Shown one piece after another: positions 11,160-22,110 of a stretch of 64,000 bases of DNA. The position numbers and the translations under genes are program-made. The notes beneath the pieces were generated by a model. That model saw only the letters and a program-made list of their open reading frames with translations. It was not told where the DNA came from and ran no database searches. The DNA is from Bemisia tabaci (taxonomy: Eukaryota > Arthropoda > Insecta > Hemiptera > Aleyrodidae): contig NC_092793.1 of NCBI RefSeq assembly GCF_918797505.1, positions 49,340,243-49,404,242 on the forward strand. Reading direction: 5' to 3'. The first letter of the stretch is position 1; each line of letters begins with the position of its first letter.

Positions 11160-11412
11160 CTGCCGTGCTAAGGAAAAACGCCGTATGAACCTTCAGGCAG
11201 TGCCAAATTACCTTTGGTAAAACGCGAATTTCCTGGTAAACTTATGAATATTTTTGTCCCAATTTTTCAGATAATTTTGATCGCAATTTCACCTAAAGAT
11301 TTTGAAAATTTAAAGGAAAAATATTCATAACTTTCCCCAAAAACAAACATTTTTATCGAAGAAATTTGGCATTTCTCGAATGTTCGTACGGCGTTTTTCC
11401 TTAGCACGGCAG
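11160..11412. repeat. CTAAGG-type MITE, complete, 4-bp target duplication
   Basis: Inverted ends ctgccgtgctaaggaaaaac and gtttttccttagcacggcag. The element is flanked by AGTA on both sides (11156-11159 and 11413-11416). Confidence 0.85.
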
Positions 11413-11520
11413 AGTACTATTAGCGTGTGTGCGGAACCCTCTCTCTTATTTTTTTGACTAGGTCTTATGATGAGGACTATTCTATAGGGTGTAGCAACGA
11501 GTGTTATATTTAGTAAATTA

Positions 11521-11788
11521 CAGGGTTGTTGCGACAGGCAAAGAAAGCTGGGAAATGTTGAGAAATTTTATACTGTCAATGAACACCAAGAAATGTCAGG
11601 GAAAAATTGTTTAATCACCTTTATTTGCTTTTCGGACGTTCCGAGGAACGAATTTTGCCTGTTGGGGGTTTGAACTGGCGATTTTTGAACATTCCGCATA
11701 TCGTCAAATTTCTGGATTTACTAATATTTTCCCAAGAAATCGGGGAAATGTCAGGAAATTTCATTTTCTAAATTCTTTGGCAACCTTG
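11521..11788. repeat. CAGGGTTG-type MITE, diverged copy
   Basis: Starts cagggttgttgcgacagg and ends tttggcaaccttg. It shares aatgtcaggg and ttcctaaatt-like blocks with the copy at 7435. Confidence 0.55.
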
Positions 11789-13050
11789 CTCGAAGCATCA
11801 CGTCTTTTGGCCTCTTGTTTCAGTTGGAGGTTCGGGTATTTTCATGCGGAATCACAGGCAAATGATGCAGCGTGCATATCGCTCAAACCGGTCTGACAAC
11901 GGTTTTAATTCGGGGAAACCGTGAACGGTGCATTCAACAGACTTCCGCTAGATGTATAACTCAATCAGTGCAAGTTCCGCTTCCGACAGGAAAGTTGAAA
12001 CACGGGGTATAATTTTCGCAAGTTCTGTGTGTCAGGGGACGCGCTTCAATTTCGCACATGGATAGGCTCGGACAAAGGATAGTCTACTCGGCTTTCCATT
12101 CGCTCGATCGTTTTTTAATAGGACCAAGATTAGGTGCTTTTGTTGGCGACCCGCCGGAAAAACATGCTAATTGAAAACGCCGCATGAGCATTCGAATTTT
12201 GCCAATTTTTTCGCAATGGAACGTTCAATTTCGAGAGATGGTTTTTTTTTTTTTTAAAAGAAGGTAATTACATTTCAACGTTATGAAATTTCCTCTTTTT
12301 CCTCTTTACTAGGGTACTGCGAGGCACCTATGACTGAAAATTTCACTAATTGTGCCTCTGATTACGCGAAAACATGGCTCACACAGAGAGAAATCTCAGC
12401 ACAAAAGTTTGGTTAATACGGAAAGGAAAAGACAAAATAACCCTTGACTTCGGTTGGTAATTTCAAGAGAAAATGCTGGCTTGTTTTCTCGAAGACATCT
12501 AATAAAAAAACGTTTGGTGAATTGTGAACATTTTTATCAATATTTTTATACAAATATTTTTATCAGTGCAGGCCGCGTCTTCTTATGGGGACCCTTCTTG
12601 GGCCCGATTTAGGGACTCAAGACAAAATAATTTAAATGGTAGAGTTTTTTGATCCTGAACAGTAATGTAATGGATAAAACGAAACTATCATCATTCGAAA
12701 ACTCGCGACTCAAGAGTCGCGAACTAAGGATGGGTCGCATTTATGCTCGAAGCGCATATTGCCAAAAACGGAGGAAATGGAGAGAAGTGAGCTTTTGAAT
12801 AATTAAATTTTCGTTTTATCTAGTTCACGTTTTAAGTTCCTCCTGTATTTGATTAAGTTCTATGTACTTCAATCAATTCTAGTAGTGACTTTGCAAAGTT
12901 GGTATGATTGGGCTCTGCTCGTTCAAAACACTAAAAAAGCAATCGATATATAATGCGGCAGACTATCCGGCCTGGAATCGATTATTTACTATGGTTTAAA
13001 TGGAGGAAGGCAGTGTTGCCAACTTGCGAGGATAGTCACTGACAGCCGGA
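11789..13050. other. Intergenic DNA with MITE debris
   Basis: Around 12170-12240 there is a decayed CTAAGG-type left end (aacgccgcatgagcattcg). The rest is AT-rich and unremarkable, with no gene seen. Confidence 0.4.
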
Positions 13051-13054
13051 TCCT

Positions 13055-13110
13055 CGGTTCCGTGGACCGACGAACCGGGTTCAATACCCGTACCTGGTTC
13101 CAGATCAGTA
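13055..13110 (+). other. tRNA-like T-arm within repeat DNA
   Basis: cgggttcaatacccg forms a perfect 5-bp stem with a T-loop-like 5-nt core and looks like a pol III B box. No acceptor or anticodon arm could be paired. It is probably part of a tRNA-derived repeat next to the element at 13121. Confidence 0.3.
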
Positions 13111-13120
13111 CCCCACCGCC

Positions 13121-13380
13121 GCGCTTCGCGCCGCACAGCGGATCGAGTCAATAGAAGAGGTCGGACAAAATTTGGAACCATCAAACGCTTATAACTCCGT
13201 CTACACAAAACTTTGAGGTTCTAAAAGTGGTTGCATTGGTTTCCTCGTGAAATTTCCCGCCTGTAGCTACCCTTGAATTTTAAAATGTGACGAAACAAAC
13301 GTCAAAATTTGCAGTTTTAGTCAAAAATTCCATGTTCGACCTCTCTAATTGACTCGATCCACTGTGCGCCGCTCCGCGCG
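13121..13380. repeat. GCGCCGCACAG-type inverted-repeat element
   Basis: The left end gccgcacagcggatcgag, then tcaatagaagaggtcg, is the inverse of the right end gacctctctaattgactcga followed by tccactgtgcgcc. Length is about 260 bp. Single ends occur at 1441, 2402 and 34108. Confidence 0.75.
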
Positions 13381-14601
13381 TCGCTCGCACATTGTTGTGG
13401 GGGAAAGCTCTCTCTCCTCCCTCACTCGGTCGTATTTTTAAAATCAAAAGGCACTGTGTTTACCGTGACTTGGACCCTGTGACCCATAGGAATATACAAA
13501 TGACAGGACCAATGTCACAATTCAGATAGGTTTTTTTTTTTTTTTTTTTTTTTTTGTTTTTTTAATACGTCCATTTATGTAGCCCAGTCACACGATGGTA
13601 GTCCGTTGCCGGAACGTACTATTATTACATCCCGCAAATCATGAGTTTTGATGATTTTTTCGGAAAATCCTTAATGAGAAAAAAAGTATTATTTTGACCC
13701 ATATAGTGCAAGTCTGCAGTCCTACCGTCTCACCCTGGGACACCCTGCATAGCATCAAATTATGTGTATTTTTCATCGAGAAACTGGCTCTTTTTTTAAG
13801 AAACAACATACGTGCCATTACTTTCCTCATGCAGATCGGCGCTTCCATGAACGAGCCAGAAGTAGTAGTTCCTTATTCCAAAATGTAATCCTGAAGGGAC
13901 GATTTTGAGGCTAGCAACCGATCTAAAATATATGTATCCAACTAAAACTTGCACTCCCGTATCTAAAACTTAGCCCTCTACACTTTTTGTCCGACCTTAT
14001 AGCACTGTTACAGTGTAGTGGTCATCCGAATGAAGAGAATCTGCCTGTATTACTCGCGTTCCGCGAAATCAACGCGGCCTCGATGGCAAACAGGCGTGCA
14101 ATTTGCATTTTACGTAATCCATCTGGACGTCTCGAGTAGGTTCATCTTTCTCACTCGACGAGTTTCTTTCGCGTGAAAAACTGGGAGAGAACAGGTACCG
14201 TTGCAAAAAGAGGAAAAGATGGATTTTCTTCAAACCAACGCTCTACCTTTTTTGTTTCGTTCCTTCGTCTCGCTAATGATATATTTATTTATCAACTCAT
14301 CAGCCACTCTAGAAGCGTTTGATTTGAAGGATTTCTACCGGCATCATTTATCGTCAGCAATCGCAAAAGAACCAACAGTTGACGTGATTATCATCGGCTC
14401 TACGGCTCATATTCCTTTCCATTTCTTCCTTCTCTCCTCTCCCAAAAGGCCCGTCATAAAGCTCCCTTTATTCTTCTCTCTCTCCTCCTCCCCTTTTCTG
14501 CTCCCTCTCTCTCCCTCTCTTCTTTGAAACAGCTGTTGGATCGTAACTGTATATTGAACGGCGTCCCGTCACTTTAAAATGATCGCCTCGCCAACCAAAA
14601 A
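13381..14601. other. Intergenic DNA with a T-run and C/T tract
   Basis: A T-run lies at about 13531-13560 and a C/T-rich tract at 14430-14525. A decayed GGACTGC-type right end (gagccagaagtagtagttcc) is at about 13850. The 108-aa frame at 14201-14527 ends in the low-complexity tract and has no domain I know. Confidence 0.4.
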
Positions 14602-14888
14602 CAGGGTGTCTAGCATCAGGATTTTCTCGATTTTCCCGATTCTATCAAGATTTGAGGTCAATCAGGATTTAATCCCTATTTCATCAGGATTTAAGGACAA
14701 ATCGGTCTTAAAATCAGGATTTGAGCAAAGTTGGCCGTCCGATCGGATACGCTAATGTAGAATTGTTAATTTTTCTCCGCAAACAATCAGGATTTGGAAA
14801 AATTATGAAATCAGGATTTAGCAGTCAAAAATCAAGAAAAATCAGGATTTCGTCAGGGTTTCCCTTAATGAAAAAACCAGACACCCTG
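14602..14888. repeat. CAGGGTGTCTAG / TCAGGATTT-type MITE, copy 1
   Basis: Starts cagggtgtctagcatcagg and ends ccagacaccctg. The interior repeats atcaggattt many times. It is flanked by A-rich 5-mers. Copies: 45178-45428 (5' truncated) and 63540-63827. Confidence 0.75.
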
Positions 14889-16274
14889 AAAAATAAAAAA
14901 AAAAACTACTACAACAACCCCGAAAACTGATCCGTGGCCTTAAAAATCCATCCTGAAAGTACCAACTCATATTTTCTGGATCAACGAACTCCAGAAGATG
15001 TCGTGAGGTTGACAGTCAGTTTTTTGTCCGTGAGAAACCCAATCAGCAATCAGCAATTAATACTGATGGGTGAGCTAATTCAAGAAGTTCCGGGTTCACT
15101 TGTATCGGAAAAAAAGAGGAACACTCTTTTCTTTTAGGATGATTAGACTTTTTTTTCGATACTGCACGAGTAAGGTTCAGGGCTCATGGTGACAGGCGTC
15201 TCTATTGGATAAAATTAATCGAACTCGATCTAATCAAGACTCAACGAATCGGGGCCTCTTTCTTTTAGTGTCGAGGCTCTGGAAGCTGATTGGAAAAATC
15301 ACATGATCGGAGCGCGATTCAGAGCTCTGCTATACTAAGGAAGAACATCGTATGAACATTTGGATGTTGCCTTTCTTTGGATAAAATTTGAGCTCTCTGC
15401 AGGAAAGATTGTGGGTTTATTTCTCTAAATTATCGCAGAATATTCTTCAAACATCCGCTCGGCAAAATCTCGGTCTGGCGACCGGCTGGCAGCGGCAATA
15501 GAGAAAATTATACAACTTCGCAACTTAAGGAGCGTTATGCCTCAATTTTGTTCGACCGGGCCTCTAAAATACGAATTTTGAGTTTCAGTACTTGTAAAAA
15601 GTTTTCAGAAACAGAATTCAGACAGATTTGATTTTCTTGAGAGAAACCAAAAAGTGTCGGAAACATTGTATCATAAGTGATTTTAGGAACACATTAAGAT
15701 CGGCAATTCAAAACTTGGGAAGCTCCATCAGGTATTGCTAAGATGGTGCAGTGTAATACAAATTGATTCGTCTTTAAACATTTCATGTATTTTTTTTATC
15801 TTATTTTCAACGGAAGGATTGATATTCGCAGGCTGCTGGATTCCTGTTAAATTAACGAAACAGTCGCGCAGTCTCAGCAACACCGGATGGCACTTATCAG
15901 GTTTTGAATAGTGATAATAACCCTAAAAAATACATGTTTCATAGAGAGAAATTTGGCATCGCCTGTTTGTTGATACGGCGTTTCTTCTGAAGATGGCAGA
16001 GTTGGTGGCGCGGTTGGACTGCGGGACTGTGAGAAAAGATGCAAAGCGTGATGCTCCATTTTTCTTTTGAGTTTTTTTTGCACGATTGCTCCGCGTCGCT
16101 CGTGCTGATTAGTCAGCTTAATCGTGATCTATTGTTTTTAAATCAGTTTGTGGACCCCTTCGCGTTCGGCGCGCCCAACATTCACATTCGATTGATTTAC
16201 TTATGCTTAGTCCGAGGTCGTGTTCGTGATGAGCACTGCATCTAACCGAGTCAAAGAGCGTCTTCATGCACCCC
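14889..16274. other. Intergenic DNA with CTAAGG-type MITE remnants
   Basis: A left end (ctaaggaagaacatcgtatg) lies at 15334-15400. A right end (gaaatttggcatcgcc, then gatacggcgtttcttctg) lies at 15948-16003. They could be halves of one interrupted element. No gene seen. Confidence 0.45.
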
Positions 16275-16569
16275 ATAGAGAGAAAAAAAGGAGGTGTTTG
16301 CATCTTGAGGATTGTGTACCCTGTGACGTAGGTCGGTACAACCTGGTCAGCAAAATCCGGAATTCGAAGTATGAAAAACGGACCATAATGTCCGATTGTT
16401 TTGCTTAAATCAACTCATGATATAACTTCAAACACTTCATGTAGAATGCATTTTTCCCATAAAATACACCATTTCCAAAGAATCGATGATAAAAATCGCC
16501 GTACCGACCTGCGTCATCGAAAAAAGTCCAAGATGCCGGAAATGCAAGCACCTCCTTTTTTTTCTCTAT
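16275..16569. repeat. ATAGAGAGAAAAAAAGG MITE
   Basis: Ends atagagagaaaaaaaggagg and cctccttttttttctctat are inverted repeats that extend to gtgtttgcatctt / aagatgccggaaatgc. Flanks catgcacccc and gcatgtaccc may be an imperfect 8-9 bp target duplication. It is followed after 10 bp by another MITE. Confidence 0.75.
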
Positions 16570-16579
16570 GCATGTACCC

Positions 16580-16842
16580 TATCGATGGCCAAAGTGCGAA
16601 ACCACGTACTTACGTTTGCCAAGTTCCAAACTTTCCATCATGCTTTATCATTTCCTCTTCAAATTATTCCACGTAGGTAATATCTTTATAACTTCCCTGA
16701 TTGTTCTCGTCTATCAGCAGAATATTCTGTGTACATTTTAATATATAAAGTTTGCTGGTTTCTCTTCGAAAAGGCAAAATAGGAGCGGGCATTCTGAAAC
16801 GCCGCATTAAAGATACGTGGTTTCGTATTTTATCTGTCGATA
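16580..16842. repeat. TATCGATGGCCAAAG-type MITE, copy 2
   Basis: Left end tatcgatggccaaagtgcga; the right end gtggtttcgtattttatc followed by tgtcgata is its imperfect inverse. Interior blocks are shared with 5740-5976. Confidence 0.75.
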
Positions 16843-17555
16843 TGCGCCAGGTCCGTCGCGAGGCACACAAAAGTGATGCATTCGCTTCATTTCTTCCGGT
16901 GCACACTTTTTACTAAATCCGTTCTTATATTTTCGGGATAACAAGTTCTTGAAAACCTACAAAAGACAGGGAATGGAGCTCTTAGTGTGCGCTTTAGGCG
17001 GTCTTCCTAGGCGGATCCAGCAGTTTGGCAACACCGGATTCCCTCCATCTAAACCTATGTCAAATAATCGATTCTTGTCGGAGCACTTGGCCCCTCCAAG
17101 TATTTATACATTTCTATAGATTTAAACGGAGAAAAGCACAATATTGCCAATTTGCTGAATCCGCCAATTCTAGCTCCTGAAGCACTCATTGATTCATTAG
17201 ACGAATCCTGATGAAAAATGTCGAAAGTTGTTTATTTGGTATCCGTGCACAACTCTTGATACGAGTGTTTCCCTCCCAAGCCATCTCGAGAGTCAAGCGA
17301 AGCTCGTCTTCAATCGTCGAAGAATTCAAACTGAGCGACTCGGAGCCGCGGATATTTAAACCCATCTCGGACGCATTTTCTCACGTCCTCGTTTAGCATT
17401 TCCCCCGATGATTTTTAGTACCAAAGTCCGTGAGCGCTTACTTTTCTGCTCGACTTGGGCGACAGAGTTCTTTCCTCTCACGAAAAAACTCGGCGAAAGT
17501 CGCTCACGACGATTTTCGTTGCCGCACACTGGAACGAGCCTCCGAGAGAAGACGT
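16843..17555. other. Intergenic DNA, no gene seen
   Basis: Unique by eye, with no motif recognised. Confidence 0.35.
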
Positions 17556-17607
17556 AGAAAAAAACCTTGGAAAGTCGGGAATCGCTTCTCCGCTGAGTCT
17601 ATTTCCA

Positions 17608-17835
17608 CACTGGAAAAAAAAAACACATTGGATCCAGAGTCCAGACTCTTGAAAACATTGACAAGAAAATGGACTCTTGATTCAATCAGATCTAAGCTTA
17701 AATCAAAAGGAAATCCGCTCAAATTAAGAGGCTCGGTTCTTGATTTAAGCTAATCTGATTGAATCAAGAGTATTTTTTCTTGTCGATGTTTTTAAGAGTC
17801 TGGACTCTAGATCCAACGTGTTTTTTTTTCCAGTG
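17608..17835. repeat. CACTGG-type MITE, tandem copy 1
   Basis: Inverted ends cactggaaaaaaaaaa and tttttttttccagtg, with inner arms ggatccagagtccagactct and agagtctggactctagatcc. Confidence 0.8.
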
Positions 17836-17946
17836 TACCAAAAATATTTCATTCTCAGCCCTACACACGAAAGGGAATTTTAATCATTTTCTTTAGAAAA
17901 AAACCTAGGAAAGACGAGAATCGCTTTTCCGCTGAGTCTATTTCCA

Positions 17947-18176
17947 CACTGGAAAAAAAAAACCACATTGGATCTAGAGTCCAGACTCTTGAAAACATCG
18001 ACAAGAAAATGGACTCTTGATTCAATCAGATTTAAGCTTAAATCAAAAGGAAATCCGCTCAAATTAAGAGGCTTGGTTCTTGATTTAAGCTTAAATCTGA
18101 TTGAATCAAGAGTATTTTTTCTTGTCGATGTTTTTAAGAGTCTGGACTCTAGATCCAACGTGTTTTTTTTCCAGTG
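17947..18176. repeat. CACTGG-type MITE, tandem copy 2
   Basis: Same ends and arms as the first tandem copy. It retains the intact ttaagcttaaatc inner palindrome on both sides. Confidence 0.8.
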
Positions 18177-18287
18177 TACCAAAAATATTTCATTCTCAGC
18201 CCTACACACGAAAGGGAATTTTAATCATTTTCTTTAGAAAAAAACCTAGGAAAGATGAGAATCGCTTTTCCGCTGAGTCTATTTCCA

Positions 18288-18524
18288 CACTGGAAAAAAA
18301 ACCACATTGGATCTAGAGTCCAGACTCTTGAAAACATCGACAAGAAAATGGACTCTTGATTCAATCAGATTTAAGCTTAAATCGAAAGGAAATCCGCTCA
18401 AATTAAGAGGCTTGGTTCTTGATTTAAGCTTAAATCTGATTGAATCAAGAGTATTTTTTCTTGTCGATGTTTTTAAGAGTCTGGACTCAAGATCCAATGT
18501 GTTTTTTTCTTTTCTTTTCCAGTG
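18288..18524. repeat. CACTGG-type MITE, tandem copy 3
   Basis: Same family. The right end carries a longer T/C tract (ttttcttttcttttccagtg), and the sequence leaves the tandem register after it. Confidence 0.8.
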
Positions 18525-18539
18525 CACATCATATCCGAT

Positions 18540-18896
18540 CTCTGCCATTAGCTCGCACCTCTGTGCGCTGCTCGCCCGAAGTTCGTGATTCGGAAGAGAA
18601 AAATACAAATGAGTGATCGACGATGGATGTTAGCAGTTTGCACGACAGGATTGAGTGTCGTTCGTGATCCGGCCTAAAAAATGACGCGCCGGCTCCGATT
18701 CCGAGCGGCCCGGGAGTCGCGGGACAAATGGACCGAAAATGTCGTGATTTCACGATTTCCGTTTCCGAGTGCTCATCTCCGTCGCAGCCGCCGGTTGCAT
18801 TAACCTTAATCTGCCTTGCACTAAACCGCCTCCCACCTACGCACCGCGTTTCTCCACCGTCTGTCAAGAGTGAAATATCAAGCCCTGGCGAGCGCG
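18540..18896. other. CpG-rich segment, possible regulatory DNA
   Basis: GC- and CpG-rich and apparently unique. A long minus-strand frame crosses it but is built partly from the neighbouring MITE, so it is not called as a gene. Confidence 0.35.
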
Positions 18897-18933
18897 GAGG
18901 GTATGGATTCGATCGACATGAATCGATCGAAAG
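18897..18933. mobile_element. Orphan terminus of the giant satellite-ended element
   Basis: ggagggtatggattcgatcg followed by acatgaatcgatcgaaa is identical to the first 37 bases of the giant element at 49123. It stops abruptly after the satellite start, so it is a truncated or solo end. Confidence 0.7.
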
Positions 18934-18982
18934 GTAAATTAAAAATGCACGACCTGAAAACTTCAGAGGTCCGTATGGCCTG

Positions 18983-19215
18983 CACTGGAAAAACAAAAAC
19001 ACATTGGATCTAGAGTCCAGACTCTTAATAACATCGACAAGAAAAAATACTCTTGATTCAATCGGATTTTTGCTTAAATCAAGAACCAAGCCTCTTAATT
19101 TGAGCGGATTTCCTTTTGATTTAAGCATAAATCTGATTGAATCAAGAGTTCTTTTTCTTGTCAATGTTTTCAAGAGTCTGGACTCTAGATCCAATGTGTT
19201 TTTTTTTTTCCAGTG
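18983..19215. repeat. CACTGG-type MITE, copy outside the tandem
   Basis: Ends cactggaaaaacaaaaacac and ttttccagtg; same inner arms. The central part is inverted relative to the tandem copies (cctcttaatttgagcgg). Confidence 0.8.
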
Positions 19216-19299
19216 TGAACTACGGTCCCATGAATGAGGCTTTTTTCTTCGTTATCTTTTTAGGGACATGATTGACACAATTATCAATGGATCCAGGTT

Positions 19300-19604
19300 C
19301 AGAGTGTCTACAAGTCCGGATTCCGGGATTTCCGGAAAGTACGGAAATAGTACTGATTTTTTAAGGGTGGTCCGGAAGTACTGAAAAAGTGCAGAATCCC
19401 GCAAGAAGGTCCGGAATTTTTTCATTTTTTCGTCATTTTTGTCACAATTTGAGCGGAAAATTCAAATTTTTGAAATTTGCCGTATTTCGTCAATGGGAGG
19501 TACTGAATTTTTCTGTTGAGAAGGTACTGAATTCCTTGGGAATGAACTGAAAAAGTACTGTTAAAGTACTGATTTTTGGCCAGCCTGTTTTAGTAGACAC
19601 CCTG
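19300..19604. repeat. CAGGGTGTCTAC-type MITE, 5-bp target duplication
   Basis: Starts cagagtgtctacaagtccgg and ends gtagacaccctg. It is flanked by AGGTT on both sides. The interior is rich in gtccgga and gtactga words. Related copies are at 30589, 34190, 35092, 41945 and 44649. Confidence 0.8.
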
Positions 19605-19659
19605 AGGTTTTCGCACCCTTATTTAGTCCACTTTTTTGAAGACCCTGCTGACCATACCG

Positions 19660-20060
19660 CGCGCTGTTCTGACACCAGTGTATCAGAGTTACTCTCTGTT
19701 TCTTACTGTATACTGAGCGCGGCAATGTCGCGACGTGGGGCGATGTTCGGTTGGCGCCCGGTGAAAAAATAAAAATAAAACACTTTTCAGTGGGGTCGCG
19801 GCCGCGGAGTGACAGACGTGGCCGACGCGACGCGGCGCTGCGTTCCGGCGACTCCACCCGCACAACTCCCTGGGCCCCGAGAGCAGCCGACCTGTGTCTG
19901 TCATTCAGCTCGCTCCGGACGGAGCTGTCAGGAAAGACGAGATTTCTTTCCGAGCAGTCAAGACGAGCCCGGACAGCTCTGTTGCCAACCGCTCCGAGCG
20001 ACACCATAGCCGCCGCCGTGATTGCTGCAAAGCTACCAACTGCGGCACATCGAAGTGGCA
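19660..20060 (+). promoter_or_regulatory. CpG-rich unique block with an Inr-like TCAGT
   Basis: CpG-rich (gcggccgcgg, gacgcgacgcggcg), non-repetitive DNA about 400 bp long. It contains an arthropod initiator-like tcagtg at 19787-19792 and a DPE-like agacgtg at 19814. Counting the initiator A as +1, the DPE-like motif starts at +26, two bases too early for the classical +28. It could be a promoter and 5' UTR whose gene lies outside the recognisable DNA. No transcript evidence is available. Confidence 0.25.
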
Positions 20061-20341
20061 CACGGAGAAAAAAACATCGTGCATCGGACCCGAAGTTGAG
20101 GTCATATGGATCTCTGAAGTTTTCGGATCACATCCGAAACACACATCCGAGAACTTGAGGTCCAACTGCCGAAGCTCGGGTCAGACATCTGAAGTACTTA
20201 GGTATGTATACTGGAGCACTTTAGATGTGCGACCCGGACCCTCCAGTGTATACCGAAGTACTTCAGATGTCTGACCCGAAAACTTCAGAGATCCATATGA
20301 CCTCAACTTCAGGTACCGCGCACGAAGTTTTTTTCTCCTTG
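20061..20341. repeat. CACGGAG-type MITE, copy 1
   Basis: Inverted ends cacggagaaaaaaacatcgt and acgaagtttttttctccttg. Nearly the whole length is self-complementary, with repeated acttcagat and gaagtac words. The better copy is at 53996-54330. Confidence 0.8.
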
Positions 20342-20488
20342 CAGATGCAGAGAAAAGGCTACGGTGGCTTTAGACCAAGTAAGGGGTCGTGACTCCTTAC
20401 TATACTTGGGTCAAAAAAAAGTTTTGAAGGAATGAGCAGAAAATGAGGAATAGCCAAAGACAAGAGAAAAATAGCCTACATGAAAATC
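20342..20488. other. Short intergenic spacer
   Basis: No feature seen. Confidence 0.3.
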
Positions 20489-20877
20489 CAGGGTGTGTAC
20501 TAAAGATTATCAATATGAAATTCCCTGACTTTTCCAGGTTTTCTCAGGTAAATAACGATGGAATTCCCTGACATTTCGGGTTTCAGCCGCGCACGATGGA
20601 GGAGTTAGAAAAAGTCAAAAACTATCCGTAGGAGTGAAAAGTAGTCCTTATCAAGTCTAATTCTCAACTATACCATGGCGTTCAGCAAGAAGAAATTGCT
20701 TGAAACGTTTGAAAGGGCAGTTTCCATTACTAGGACGATAGTCAGAAGATTCGGCAGTGACGAACAAAAACAGCCGCAAAATGTTCGAATCACGAAAATT
20801 TTCTGACTTTTCCCGGTTTTCCGAACAATGATCAAATTCCCTGATATCCTCCAGTTTTCCAGTCCTGTAGACTTCCT
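20489..20877. repeat. CAGGGTGTGTAC element of the ttccctgac type
   Basis: Starts cagggtgtgtactaaag and ends cctgtagacttcct. It repeats aattccctga and gacttttccaggtttt near both ends. Resembles an inverted CAGGGTTG-type copy with an unrelated middle. Confidence 0.5.
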
Positions 20878-21670
20878 AAAATCTGAGCCGACGGTAAAGT
20901 TTCACATTTTAGTGCATTTTTCGAAGAAAACACACTATTGCATTCTCCCATGATGTCGGACCCAGACCTGGGGTCTTCTGAAGAGCACCGATCACGGGTC
21001 GTAGATCACGAAAATATATGCCATTCAAATTGAAGTAAAAAGTTGATGATCTAGAAGAAACCAGAAAATCGGATTGCTAAGTTTCTCTGAATGTTGATCA
21101 TGGCACTGAATCGGTCATGTGGATGTTGTGTTTCACATATAGTTTGAAACGATCAAACAGTTATGAATGATGTGGATTCAGTTTTCTTGGGAGGATGTGT
21201 ATTTTCAGCTAGTCGCTGTCATATTTTAAGTCATATTTCAGGTCTAGTTGCTCGGAGTGTTAGAGAAAAAAGTGTCATGTATTACCAACCCACTAATCTC
21301 TTCAGAAAAATCTGGAGAATCGATGTCTGAAATCTTCGACGCGTAAATTTTAAAATGAGCCCCGTGTTATTTTCCATCGAATCAGAGACGACCCGTAAAA
21401 GTAGGGGTTGTTACTTCGCCCACAATTCGTATTGCGTCTCTTGTTTTTCTTTTGTTCACGTGACGAAAAGTCTGGAAATCGGCTCCTAGATAATCCGGCG
21501 ATTAATTTTGCCGTTAAAAACTCCCCACACCCCTGGAAACAGGTCAACGAGGTAAGGAAGTTTAATGTCGTCCCGTGTTGAATTTGGTCCAAATGAAAGT
21601 CGCCAACTTCAATCAAAAGAACCGGAAGCCAAATAAAAGTTTCGAAGGAACTACGGAGCTTTCTCTTCCC
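20878..21670. other. Intergenic DNA, no gene seen
   Basis: AT-rich, unique by eye. The 117-aa minus-strand frame at 21350-21703 has no recognisable domain. Confidence 0.35.
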
Positions 21671-22110
21671 ACCTGTAAATCTGTCCGCGGCGGCGTAACC
21701 CAAGACGCCGCGAGTAACGGTTTAGCGCGAAAATGTCGTCGTTAACCTAACGAGTCGAGCATTTTGCCGCGCGAAAACGTCTCGCATTACCGCAAACCGC
21801 GTAAACGCGCCGGCTTTTAGCGGCTCTTGTCTTTTCTCTCGGCGGGCCAAGGTAATTTGGAGCCGCGCTAATACCGAAACGCTCATCAGACCAATTTATT
21901 CGCGCCTCCCTCCCTCCACCCCACCCCCACCACTGCCCCGCCGCCCTTAATTTTTGCTTCTCTTCTTTCAGTCTCCCCCTCAGCCCCCCCCCCCCAACGC
22001 GGACGTTGCTCTTCGGTCGTAGGAACGCGCGCGGCCGAGTGATTTATCATTATTTCGCGCCCAAATCTCGATTCCATCGGTTCCCTGCGGTTTAATAGGT
22101 CTCGCGCCTG
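21671..22110. promoter_or_regulatory. CpG-rich, non-repetitive block
   Basis: Dense CG dinucleotides (ggcggcgtaacccaagacgc; aaaccgcgtaaacgcgccgg) with no inverted-repeat ends and no coding motif, followed by a C-rich tract on the plus strand at 21900-21995. The composition suggests unmethylated regulatory DNA; this is inference only. Confidence 0.3.

Larger units (their letters stand above)
17556..18524 (+). repeat. Tandem triplication of a MITE plus its flank, period about 340 bp
   Basis: The flank motif acctaggaaagacgagaatc (first copy accttggaaagtcgggaatc) starts at 17564, 17903 and 18244, giving spacings of 339 and 341 bp. Each is followed by a CACTGG-type MITE (17608-17835, 17947-18176, 18288-18524). 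The whole MITE-plus-flank block was duplicated, so these are not three independent insertions. Confidence 0.85.

Noticed and set aside
18529..19194. 221-aa minus-strand open frame
   Set aside because: It starts inside a CACTGG MITE, crosses the lone satellite terminus and a CpG-rich patch, and has no domain. Composite of repeats.
19561..20061. 166-aa minus-strand open frame
   Set aside because: Lies mostly in CpG-rich DNA where stops are rare, begins in a MITE end, and shows no family signature.
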